Shown here in pieces: positions 23,315 to 33,174 of a stretch of DNA of 64,000 nucleotides (its first letter is position 1; each line of letters opens with the position of its first letter). A program made the translations under genes and the position numbers. The stretch covers positions 806,001 through 870,000 of the forward strand of contig NW_012236529.1 in the NCBI RefSeq assembly GCF_000787575.1, in the 5' to 3' direction. Source of the DNA: Acytostelium subglobosum LB1 (lineage: Eukaryota; Evosea; Eumycetozoa; Acytosteliales; Acytosteliaceae). The notes under the pieces are model-generated. The model did no database searches. It worked only from the letters and a program-made list of their open reading frames with translations, and was not told the DNA's origin.

Positions 23315-24541
23315 ATGCATTTATATCATAGAGGTACAATCAATTATACACTACCAGTGTTATTGATTAATAAGATACTGTCATTGGTGATACATAGCTT
23401 CAAGGTGAATCAATCATTGTATGGACCAGTGGAGACCACCCGACATATACTCAATCTGGCATTGATATCCAAGGAGTTCTTTCATTTCATCTCGGCACAC
23501 TTCCAATCGATCAACCTATGCAGCATGAACAAATCATTCTCCAACTTCCATGTACATCAATCCAACCAATACTGTCTGGTCAAGATGATCACACGGCTCG
23601 AGATCAACTCGATTGGCCTCGATGCATTGGTCAGCGGCCTTCTAGACTATGACCATATGGGCCGATCGTTCCTCGCCACCATTGAGCACCTGACACTTCG
23701 CCACGACCTCAAGGTCGGTCAGAGCGATGTGAACATCGTCGTCGCCACGCAGCAGATGAAGAGCCTGCGATCGCTCAAGTTCTACGACATGACCTATGGA
23801 CGCGTGCGCTGCGACCTCTTGCTCTCGTTCCATTGTAACATTCACAAGATATCGTTGCACAACGTGGCCGACACTCAGAACATGTCCGCCTTCCTTGAGA
23901 TGCAGACCTCCATTCATTCTCTAGCCCACCACTCCAACTTCTCAAACATGACCGACGCGATCAAACTCCGTCTGGAGCGGGTGCTCGTGTGCAACCAGGA
24001 CACTCTGACCAAGCTGACGCACTGCTTTGGATACCACCTCCGTCTGCCGCCTCGCGAGCGCATCAGCAAGCTCTCGCTGCTCTCGGACAGCTTCTCGCCC
24101 AGCTCGCCGCAGTTCATCGAGTATCTGCACCGGACGTACCATCTGCGCAAGCTGGTGCTGACCTTCTTTGGCAACTACTCTGACTACAACCTGTCGCATC
24201 TGAACAACTGTGTGTCGATCGAGAAGCTAAAGCTGCACATTCACAAGTACGACACGCGCTATGTGTCGATCATCTTCTCGATACCATCGATCAACAAGCT
24301 CATAATGTCCATCTATCACAAGGATCAGAATGAGGTGGTCTCACTCGATGACAACTACACCGTCAAGGCCATTGGCAAATCATACTCAAGGAAGCAATAT
24401 GTAATCAAACGAACAACTCCGCATCCAAACAGCAGCAGCTTGGTCATGGCGCCTCCATCCCCATCATCAACAACGATATATATTCCAGAACATCCAACAT
24501 CTTTCCAGTCACAACAATCGAGTGTCAACACAACATTATGA
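23315..24541 (+). CDS. F-box-like/LRR-like dictyostelid protein
   Basis: A single exon of 408 residues. Residues about 13-65 resemble a divergent F-box (LPVLLINKILSLVI, later HILNLALISKEFFHFISAHF). Beyond it come weak leucine-rich strand-helix units (TIEHLTLRHDLK, SLRSLKFYDM, HLRKLVLTFF, SIEKLKLHIHKYD). The last 60 residues are Ser/Pro-rich. Many dictyostelid genes have this F-box plus degenerate LRR plan; such proteins usually pick substrates for SCF ubiquitin ligases. Here the F-box is weak, so this is inference. The gene converges with the next one, with 62 bp between stop codons. Confidence 0.72.
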   Translation: MHLYHRGTINYTLPVLLINKILSLVIHSFKVNQSLYGPVETTRHILNLALISKEFFHFISAHFQSINLCSMNKSFSNFHVHQSNQYCLVKMITRLEINSIGLDALVSGLLDYDHMGRSFLATIEHLTLRHDLKVGQSDVNIVVATQQMKSLRSLKFYDMTYGRVRCDLLLSFHCNIHKISLHNVADTQNMSAFLEMQTSIHSLAHHSNFSNMTDAIKLRLERVLVCNQDTLTKLTHCFGYHLRLPPRERISKLSLLSDSFSPSSPQFIEYLHRTYHLRKLVLTFFGNYSDYNLSHLNNCVSIEKLKLHIHKYDTRYVSIIFSIPSINKLIMSIYHKDQNEVVSLDDNYTVKAIGKSYSRKQYVIKRTTPHPNSSSLVMAPPSPSSTTIYIPEHPTSFQSQQSSVNTTL

Positions 24542-24603
24542 GAGACCAGGAGGTTCCAAACATGCTGCTACGGCAGAATGATTTATATAAAGTCATTATA
24601 TTA

Positions 24604-25245
24604 TTATATGTAGAAGTTTGATAATCTTATACGATCACCATCGACTAGACCAATATCTATTGGTGATCTAGATCTATCGCTTATCATTCCTTTGCGACAT
24701 AGTATATATCTTGGCCATTGAGTACAGTGATCCTCACACTGCATCTCACTAGTATGTGTACATATACCATAATGCTTTGTCAACTCCTTTGAAATATTAT
24801 TGAATGGAGTATATCTACATATAGTCAATCTGACTGTTTGTGAACTTGCCTGTTTAGTAGTAGTATTAGTTAGTATGAATGTTGAGTCGACGAATATTAT
24901 TAGGCTGTACATACGAAATGGAATCCATTAAACTTTAGGTCGAATGTTAATGATATCATTGAGACAGACTCGATGTAAGAGTCCTTCCAACTCTTTGTCT
25001 CCTCCTTATTTGTAATTGAATTGTTCAAACAATATAATCTCCAAATAAATTCACTATTTCCAATCCTATTCATTAGTTTAGATACTAATGCCATATTATC
25101 TATTTGATTGATTGATTGATTGATTTATTATTAGTTTAAGGAATTGATCAAGATACCAATCGAACAACTTACACCAATCTTTGACATTGTCAATATAATG
25201 ATACAGTGTTACAAGTAACTCTTCTGGTAATACAGTTAAATGCAT
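24604..25245 (-). CDS. F-box protein with C-terminal ubiquitin/SUMO-like domain, three exons
   Basis: Exons 25245-25173, 25099-24915 and 24849-24604 join in frame to 167 residues. The N-terminus is a good F-box after splicing: LTVLPEELLVTLYHYIDNV, then ALVSKLMNRIG and EFIWRLYC. The C-terminal 90 residues look like a beta-grasp of the Rad60-SLD/SUMO type: a first strand VRLTICRYTPFNNISKEL, and the characteristic end RSPIDIGLVDGDRIRL, which parallels the TP-x-LGL-x-DGD-x-I motif. An F-box recruits Skp1 and an SCF ligase; a built-in ubiquitin-like fold could bind SUMO/ubiquitin receptors or the proteasome. Intron 1 falls inside the F-box, which explains why no single open frame shows it. Introns have GTAAGT and GTATGT donors. 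The function is inferred from domains only. Confidence 0.72.
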
Positions 25246-27047
25246 TATATTCTAATTATTATTATTATTATTACAAGTAATAAATTTGTATATATTTAAA
25301 GGGAAGTAGACTTTAACGATTTCATTTAGAATGATACGTTTATATTCAAGTAATAATCAACCACCATCCAAGAGGAGGTTCTACAATGACGGTTATCGTT
25401 AGACCGAGAACAGTCGATTGATTTTGGATTGATTCTCTCTTTAGGCCCCAACAACCACATCACCCACAACCACTCTCTGTCTCACATCTTCATTATTATC
25501 TCAATTAACAATAATAATATTAATTTTTAATTATTGTTTCAGTTCCCGATTTATTGAACACCACCAACTAAAGATTCAAATCTAGTAATAACTATTCCTT
25601 TTTTATCTGTTCAAAACATATATTAATTAGACCCTATGTTGTTTGGGTGCCGAAAGCAAACAGTCAAACTTGACACGACTTTAGTGTAGCATGAGTGTGT
25701 GTTAGGTTATGGGCAAGGAAAGGACAACACGGTGATTGTCCAGACACTTTGAAAAACTCGAAAACCTTCTGACTGTTATCTTTTGGCTCAGTGAGATATG
25801 TATGATGAATGATTAATGATCAAACACACACTGATCGGTTCAGTGATCGTGTGTACAGCGGGCATTCTTGGTCCAGCCTAAACCCACACATATTCAATAT
25901 TCCCGCCCGTAACTCAATAGCATTGCTTCAACTTTGACTAATGTTTGCTGTGTCTCTCTCTTTCGCTCTTTCTCTACCCTCCCTCACTTTGGTGTAACAC
26001 GCTCATTGCTCAACTGTATCACCTATCTTTATCCTTATCTTTATCTCTCTTTTTAATGTTATGTTTGCATTTCTCGATAGTCGACAACAAACACCAAGTA
26101 GGCTGATCTACTCTTTCTTTCGTTCGTTCGAATAATCAATCAATCATATACACAGCTAGTGGCCACTTCAACAACACATTCAACATCAACAAAATACATT
26201 TATAGAATATACAGACAGACAGACAGATAGATAAACATATATAAACAACACACAACTGTAGTAATCCAGGAATCAAAAGTGAATCGGTAAGTGTAGCTAG
26301 CCAATGACCCATCGCCAGTCAGCCACTCCAACATCACACAAGTGCAAGAACATTCTTGTAAGAGACACAATGAGCATAACGCAACGAATGAATGAATTCA
26401 TTGGCATTCTTTATCCAAAGATACATATTCATTCCATTGATCACTCACTCACTCCATCATTCACACTTGAGAGTGAGACAAACACACAACACAACACACA
26501 CCAACACTGTTGATCAAAATACCACCACAATCGATCTTAAATCTGAACGAACAGATACAACACATCACCACAACCACCCACCCACACACATACCTCTTAC
26601 CACCATGTGTTTGTTGCTTATTTGGGTTGACCAGAGAGAGAGAGTGTGTGTGTTCCAAATTTGTACATTGATCCAGAGGACTGCAGTTAGAGCATGTGTT
26701 TGTTTGTGATAACACTAGTGATTGTGATGGATTGTTATTGATTATATGTTGGTTGTGGTGTAATGGTATTAGTAGTGCCCCTCATTGTACAAGTAATATA
26801 TGTTTATGTTTATGTTTATGTATATATTTGATTGATTAACATATATAGTAGTAGGTAATTACATCTCTCTCATTCACTCAATCGATCAATCAATCACTTA
26901 CAGTCAGGTGACTTCAATCCATTTCATTCCATTCCTTTATATTCACTTCCAATCACATCCAAGCAATTACTTTATTTATTCATTCATCCAACCAATCAAT
27001 CATCCAATCCATATCATCTAATCAATCAAACAAACAAACAAACAAAG
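25246..27047. other. Long intergenic region with probable 5' UTR intron of the PIPK-like gene
   Basis: About 1.8 kb between divergent genes, the largest spacer here. It is AT-rich with scattered simple repeats (GACAGACAGACAGATAGATA near 26210, TTTATGTTTATG near 26805). A good donor, CGGTAAGTG, lies at 26287 after a UTR-like stretch, and acceptor-like sequence (CACTTACAG) lies near 26903, so the downstream gene may carry a 5' UTR intron of about 610 bp. Short frames at 26304-26709 are rich in His/Thr/Ser from repeats and are not believed. No tRNA-like fold was recognised. Confidence 0.4.
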
Positions 27048-29759
27048 ATGTTGTCCACAATGCAACCAAACACTGACACTTTACCACCTAATGGTGTCGC
27101 TCCAATGTGCAGAGGTGAGAGTATTGTAGCAAGGAAAGCAGCATCAATGGTATCATCCATAAAGGACCAACAAACAACTCAACAAGATGTTGATCAACAA
27201 CAACAACAACAACAACAGGCACTGTTGATGGCGACCATGCAGAGTCGCCAAGAGAGATTTCGAAGAGCTGACAGCATAGCCATCTACAAGTCCAAGCGTG
27301 GCATGGTTTCACAAGCAGTATATGACGAGCCCCAAGTTGACGACGACCAGGAAGACGACTCATATCTCGAAGAAGATGAACAACATGCTACATCAACATC
27401 AACATCCACGACCACTACCATGGCTACCACCACGACTACGACGGACGCGCAGACTCAGGAGCAACTGGAAAGGAACCCACTGTCAATTTCACAAGACCCT
27501 GGATTGATGATGAGATCTCCATCATTTGGCTCGGATCAATCAGAGATTGGCTATGATGATCATCCAGTGTACAAGACAATTTCAAAGCCATACGATTCTG
27601 ATCTGGTCAAGCCAATCACCAGTCCAATTCCCAACAGACCAGTGTTCCAAGTGGATACTTCGGCTGAGCACGAGCTCATCAATCACTCACTGATCGCACT
27701 GCGTACATCGATCAGAGTCGGCAGTGATGACATCACATCCATGGATCAAAGTGAGTTTGAACTGATCAAGCGTTACAAGATATCAATCGCTGAGAAGAAG
27801 ACCACTGTCAAGGACTTTGCCCCCAACGTCTTCCAAGACCTTAGAAACAGAGCTCAAGTACATTCCACTGCATTCTTGGTATGTGTGTCACTAAATGGAA
27901 TCATTCCAATCAATCATCAGTTACTAATTCCATCATTCAACTCAAATAAACAATATTAGAAATCCTGGTCATCATATGTATCGAGCGAGACACCATCCAA
28001 AGTACCAAACACATTCACCATCTACTCATCAGACAGAAGGTACATACTAAGGACAATATCCAAGTCACACTCGATCAAGATAAGAAAGTTACTGCCTCAT
28101 TATTATAACGTATGTCGTCCTGTCATAGCCGCGGCGGCACAACCTATACTGACAGACACACATACTTTAGTACCTGGTATACAATCCCAATGCAATGTTA
28201 TCACGCTACCTTGGACTGTTCAGAGTTGAGAAGAGACAAAAGCAGAACTTCTATGTTGTACTATTATTGAACCCATTTAACACCTGTTGCAATGTCGATC
28301 AGGTCGTATCCACCAAGGCTGTAAGTATTACCTTTCATTGATATTGATTGATCGATTGATCGATTGACTAATATGTGTTATTCCAGAATGGTGCCGAATA
28401 CCTAAAGAACAAGCTATCACACCGAAAGATTCATCTGGATCCAACGCTAAAGAGTGCACTCTATAAGCAGATGGAGAAGGATTCAACTGTATGTCCATTG
28501 CAAACATCTGCCATGATTGGAGGTGCACTGACTAACAATCAAACACACAATTTAGTTTCTTTCATCACATGATCTAGTTGACTATAACATGATCATTGGA
28601 ATCAATAGAGTGGACAGTGGAAATGAGATGTTGGAGGTGATCAAGGAGCATGATCCACTGCCAATCATACAGTTTGATACGCCAATCATCACAACCACTA
28701 CCACCAATCATACTGATATGACCATGTCCAGTAGTCAAACATCCAATTCACAATCACCAAACAACTATGTGGCGCCGATCATCATGGATGCATCCTCATC
28801 ATCGTCCACATCATCATCAGCATCCTCGTCTGCCGCCAACATCTCTGGTGAGCTTTCATCATCACTTGATGGTGGCATGTCATCCAACAACACCATCGTC
28901 GACCCAATCAAGACAAGTATGATCCATCACGCATCATGCATCACAATCAATCACATATTTACCATACCAACACTCATTCAAACAATTTACAGTTCCACGT
29001 CTTTTGTTCTTCCTGGAGGAGATTGAGTGCATTACAAAGTCCAATAACTACTCGATTGGCAAGTCGCTGAAGAGGTCGTTCATATCACTGCCGCGAACAT
29101 GGTCATTCGACGATGTTGTTGATGATAGTGACATGCTGAATGCGACCAAGACACCACCAGCCATCCCAAGCTCACCAACGGCCAGTGCACCAAACTCACC
29201 AGGTCTCTTCACATCTGTGCCCAACGGTGGTCTCAGCAGTTCGCTTCAAGTACCAATGGGTCTATCAAACACTCCAGTGTCACCACTGGTCATGTCCTCA
29301 TCCAGTGTCCTACTGGGCTTCCAATCCAATCGTCGTTGTAAGAATGGCTTCTACTCTGACAATGGCCACGAGATCTATTACTTTGGCATTGTGGATATCT
29401 TTGCGAGTGTGGACGTGTCGACAACAACAAATACCACAGCCACCTCGACATCGACATCATCATCGGCGACATCATCACCAGCTTCATCATCACCTGTATC
29501 AGCATCACCAACATTGGCACATAAGAGAGCATCCTCATCCACCGCCTCGTCTTCATCACCACTGTCACTTGTGTCCAAGATGAAGCTACAGACCTCAGCA
29601 TTTAGCAGCAGTGCCAACACATTCCTTCGCAAGTTCCTCACCTATGCCAAGAGTATCATGTTCATGGACACCAGTGTACTGTTGATCAACAGCAGTACCA
29701 GCAAGAGTATGAGCAACCTGTTGCGCACAAACAGCACCGTAGGCTACTCTCCAAGATAA
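27048..29759 (+). CDS. Divergent phosphatidylinositol-phosphate-kinase-like protein, six exons
   Basis: Exons 27048-27878, 27960-28109, 28171-28320, 28387-28488, 28556-28916 and 28993-29759 join in frame to 786 residues. The first 220 residues are low complexity (polyQ, Asp/Glu- and Thr-rich). The PIPK fold is visible from about residue 255: DFAPNVFQDLR, RRYILRTISK, LLPHYYN, YNPNAMLSRYLGLFRVE, LVDYNMIIGIN, then GHEIYYFGIVDIF and a C-terminal FLRKFLTYAKSIMF. In active PIP kinases the ATP-binding Lys is in an IIKT-like motif and a DLKGS motif follows; here they read ILRT and DQVVSTK, and HD after the DYS motif is lost. It therefore looks like a degenerate or pseudokinase member. Long Ser/Thr/Ala inserts separate the conserved blocks. 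It converges with the SET gene, 59 bp apart. Confidence 0.78.
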
Positions 29760-29818
29760 ACCAAACCAAATAAATCATCTGATTGATTTATTTCCGGCAT
29801 AGTCGACACATGTCATTA

Positions 29819-31968
29819 TTATTGGATGGAGAACTTTTGATTGAAGTCATTCTTGATATGATGTGTGGACAGTTCCAAATGGTTCTCCAGGACCTGGCGA
29901 CACTGATCAATCGCATCTTGCATCTTCTTTTTGTCCTTCTTCTTGCTCATCTTTTGTGTCATTAACAACATATTGTAGTCCTCCACATAGAAATGAGGTA
30001 TTATCTCCTTGGGATAATCAAATGCCTCGTTGGTTGTCTTCCACACACGTTCGATTGCTTCAGGTATCTTTGCATAATCGCCATGGGTGACCAGTAGGCA
30101 GGCGTGTGCCCGTTGGTGGAATAGTATCACCATACTATTCGCCTTGAAGAAATGACTGATGATATCCATGACCGATGGATACCCATGTCTTACTAGTGAT
30201 GGGGCGGATCTGACCATCTGCTCGGTCACCTCAAAGAAGGCCGTCACCATGACATGTCCATTGCGACAGACGTTCACACGGCCATCAAAGTCCAACCTGG
30301 GTATAGGCTCCCAAATCTTCATGTCGCTCCTGCCAATGTCCGAGTGACATTTCGGACACACATAGTCCGTGTAGTCCGAGCTACACCGGCTGCATGTGCA
30401 ATAGGATGACTGCATATTGATCAGGTCCTCTATCCTCTCGGCTCGGGTGAGGGTGGGGTTCACAGAGAAGGAGGTAATATCATCGCCAGCTTTGATCGGT
30501 CGGATGGCGCGGAAAACCAACATACCATTGGAATCGGTGAACCAGTTGCAGTTGAAATGGCATGAGTGCTTGATGTAGGTCTCTGATGGGAACATTCCAC
30601 GAGCATACCCTCGGTTGTGTGGAGTCTCGAGGTACTCGCGTGAGTTCTTTGAGAGATTCCTGACGATATTGTCGACATGTTGTCGGTCAACCTTTGAAAG
30701 GGAATCTGCGCCAAGCTTGGTGACAAACAGATTGATCATACCATCGACACATTCATCCTGATTCGGAGCGCTGCCCTTGTTCTTTGCCGACGATGGGACA
30801 AAGACATGATCGAAATCCTCCAATGTGTCATATATGAATGGCTTGCCATCCTTGCGCCATGCTGTAGGAGTGTTCAATCTGTTTGCCTTGCCCTCCAAGT
30901 GTTGGATAACCTTCAAAACAGTACGTATTTGGAATCGAAAGCCTGTAGTCTCTTCATTTCGATGGTATTGGAGCATGTAAGCCAGTAGCTCGCACTCCCT
31001 AGCATGCTCCTCGATGACCACCTTGTCCTGGTTACATGTACCACAAAGAGTGTTGTTCTGGCACTTGGGGCAGATCACATACTTGCAAACTGATTGATTG
31101 ATTGATGTAATCGTGAGTGATTGAATCGCGTTGGTCACTGATGTGTGACACACTTACAGCTGATGTTGCGCAGACATGATGAGCAATGAGTGAACTTGGC
31201 GGCATCCAAGAGGACGGCAGAGAATGGTGCAATACGTAACACAATGGTACCCTTGGGAATGTCTTTGGACGCGACTAGTTTGGCACCTTTGAGTGAGTCC
31301 CACTCCAAGTTGACTGGGAATGCTGAGAATGATGTGTCGTTGGTGATCCTCTCACGTGTGTGCACACGATTGGCTGCGTTCTGTCTTTGATCCAACAGGA
31401 TATTTTCCAACTCTTGCTTGATGTCATCTTTGATTGGACTGTTCTGACTGGTAGCCAATCTCGCGCCTTGTTGATAGTTGGCCGCCGCCTGATCAGTCTT
31501 GCCGAGTAGCTGTAAAGCCTCACCCAGTCTGAAGTAGGCCTTGACGTTGGAGTCGTCGTAGGCCAGTGACTTTTGAGCCGCCGCAACCGACTCGGGAATA
31601 CACAGTTGCTTGGCGTAGGCCAAAGATAGGTTGCTGCCAATGACCGAGACCAACTTGCGCATGTGTTGCTTGTCAGCGTCAGATGACGCCGCACTTAGTG
31701 ATATAGCGTGCTGTTCATAACATTGAATAGCAATAGTATAGTATGATATTGAGAACCAGTAGTACTGTTGAGAGTACGAGTCATTGCCCAACTTCTTTAA
31801 TGACTCCATACGATCGATCACCTGCTTGGCCGTCGTGTACTTTGGTTGTGGCACCTCGTCAGGTTCTACCTTACCACCTGCCATCATCGTATCGATGAAC
31901 CTTTTGAATAAGCCATTATAATACATTGGCTTCAACAGTGGAGGACCACCCATAAATAATGTGTCCAT
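29819..31968 (-). CDS. TPR-SET-MYND protein lysine methyltransferase (SMYD-like), two exons
   Basis: Exons 31968-31158 and 31089-29819 join in frame to 693 residues. Residues about 55-205 form TPR helices (SNVKAYFRLGEALQLLGKTDQAAANY). A SET domain begins near 232 (GAKLVASKDIPKGTIVLRI) and is split by a MYND-type zinc finger that the splice rebuilds: CSSCLRNISFCKYVICPKC, then CGTCNQDKV and HAREC. The SET core continues with TYIKHSCHFNCNWF and RPIKAGDDITSFSV, followed by a post-SET Cys cluster (YCTCSRC, YVCPKC). This is the SMYD plan with an N-terminal TPR, seen in SMYD4-like proteins. The protein would transfer methyl groups from S-adenosylmethionine to lysine; the substrate is unknown. The HSC-x-x-N core needed for SAM binding is present, so it should be active. 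Confidence 0.88.
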
Positions 31969-32201
31969 TCTATCTCTTTATCTGTATGAATATATATTTA
32001 TATCTTTGATTGACTAGTTTGTGTCTTTCTTCGTTTTTCAATATCTTCATACTGTGTGAGACAAAGATTATGAAAGACATCACCACCCCTCAATGGAACT
32101 ATTCCGTCACATGATCATCATCCTAATCTCAATTTGATACTTTGAATAAGAGAGAGTGTCATTCAGAAGTTAACTTAATATTTTTTGTTTGAATGATATG
32201 A

Positions 32202-32469
32202 TTACACAAGTTGAATTGAGCGTTCATTACCTTTTAAAGAGAAGTTGACATGATACTTCAAGAGATCATTGAAGGGATAAGTCTATCTATATTTCTAATT
32301 CCTTTTGAAATTGATTGGTTGCCTAAAGGGGTACCCCCACCGGTTCTTGAACTTCTAAGAATACAACTTGTCTCTCTTCTCTTTGTGAAAGCACATGAAA
32401 ATTGGCATCAAACCCAAACTGTTGAGCCAAACTCAATACTCTATCATTCATTTTAGAATTAGCACTCAT
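32202..32469 (-). CDS. Possible small two-exon gene, unknown
   Basis: Exons 32469-32335 and 32282-32202 would join in frame to 71 residues (starting MSANSKMNDRVLSLAQQ, ending LKGNERSIQLV). The 52-nt intron has a GTACCC donor, less good than its neighbours, and a GATAG acceptor. The amino-acid mix looks protein-like on this strand, and better than the 68-residue plus-strand frame across the same bases. No family was recognised. It could be a fragment of a larger or dead gene. Evidence is weak. Confidence 0.3.
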
Positions 32470-32541
32470 ACTTGCATCAACAATATAATTATATTACTCA
32501 TACATATTATAAAAAATATTAATAATTAATTATACATTAAA

Positions 32542-33018
32542 ATGGGAGGTGAATATGAGTTCAGATTGAACTCAAATAGACCTCTGGATGTAGAAAAGTA
32601 CCAAGAGTATGTGATCAAACTACGTGATCAGTTTTATAATCATGAAGAATGTGTATTCTATTGAGAAGGAAAGGAAATGCCACATGATGATAATATCTTA
32701 GCAAAGTTCAAGTTTAAATGTGGTAGACATGCAAATTGGATAAATGATGTTAAACATGGTACTTGGAACATACTTTGGAATCCAACTTTAGATCCAGAAT
32801 ATGAATGTGATCATATCCATGGACGTTGTAGCCCCGCCACCTTCAAGACCGTTCACAATCAACTCAAAATGGCATTCCCAGGTAGTTTTTACGTCTATGA
32901 TGCTGACCTCGAGGACTACCTAGCTGACTACAATGAAGAATATGAAAGTGATGGTGAACTTCCAGACTACACCGCCTGTGATAGTGAATGTGGATACTGT
33001 GGAAAGTGTGACTACTAG
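32542..33018 (+). CDS. Small Cys-rich protein gene with an in-frame UGA
   Basis: An ATG at 32542 in typical AT-rich start context opens 40 codons (MGGEYEFRLNSNRPLDVEKY and on), then a UGA at 32662-32664, and the same frame continues four codons later from an internal ATG at 32677 for 113 codons to 33018. Both halves are protein-like and share frame, so they look like one gene of about 158 codons. The second half has Trp/His/Cys-rich text (CGRHANWINDVKHGTWNILW), an acidic stretch, and a terminal Cys cluster CDSECGYCGKCDY, suggesting metal binding. Options: a nonsense mutation in a dying gene, a base error, a selenocysteine codon (dictyostelids do make selenoproteins), or a 113-residue protein with a short upstream frame. 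No family recognised. Confidence 0.5.
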
Positions 33019-33059
33019 CCCCTGGCACTAGATTGGACAGACTAAGGAGATAGAAATGT

Positions 33060-33174
33060 TCTGGAAAATATCAAAATCAACAACAGCTGATCAAAAGTTG
33101 TCAGCTGATTGATCACATGACTGTTTTATTTGATCACGTGACATATTTACTTTTAAACAAATAATAATATATAA
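33060..33174 (+). promoter_or_regulatory. Palindrome-rich promoter of F-box-like paralogue A
   Basis: Contains inverted repeat CAGCTGA (33084-33090) with TCAGCTG (33101-33107), then TGATCACATGA near 33110-33120 and TGATCACGTGA near 33131-33141. The same TTCTGGAAA, TGATCACATGA and TTTTATT elements in the same order stand upstream of the tandem copy, so they moved with the duplication. Likely promoter elements; factors unknown. Confidence 0.45.

Noticed and set aside
25822-25857. Imperfect hairpin ACACACTGATC...GTGATCGTGTGT
   Set aside because: Pairing is imperfect and surrounded by similar low-complexity sequence; no support as an RNA or terminator.
26304-26709. Short frames upstream of the PIPK-like gene
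   Set aside because: Low-complexity His/Thr text inside a probable 5' UTR intron.
25246-27047. Search for tRNA, snoRNA or class I RNA genes in the largest spacer
   Set aside because: No A/B box pair, cloverleaf or known promoter element could be recognised by eye.
32250-32456. 68-codon plus-strand frame
   Set aside because: Hydrophobic chance text; the minus strand across the same bases looks more protein-like.
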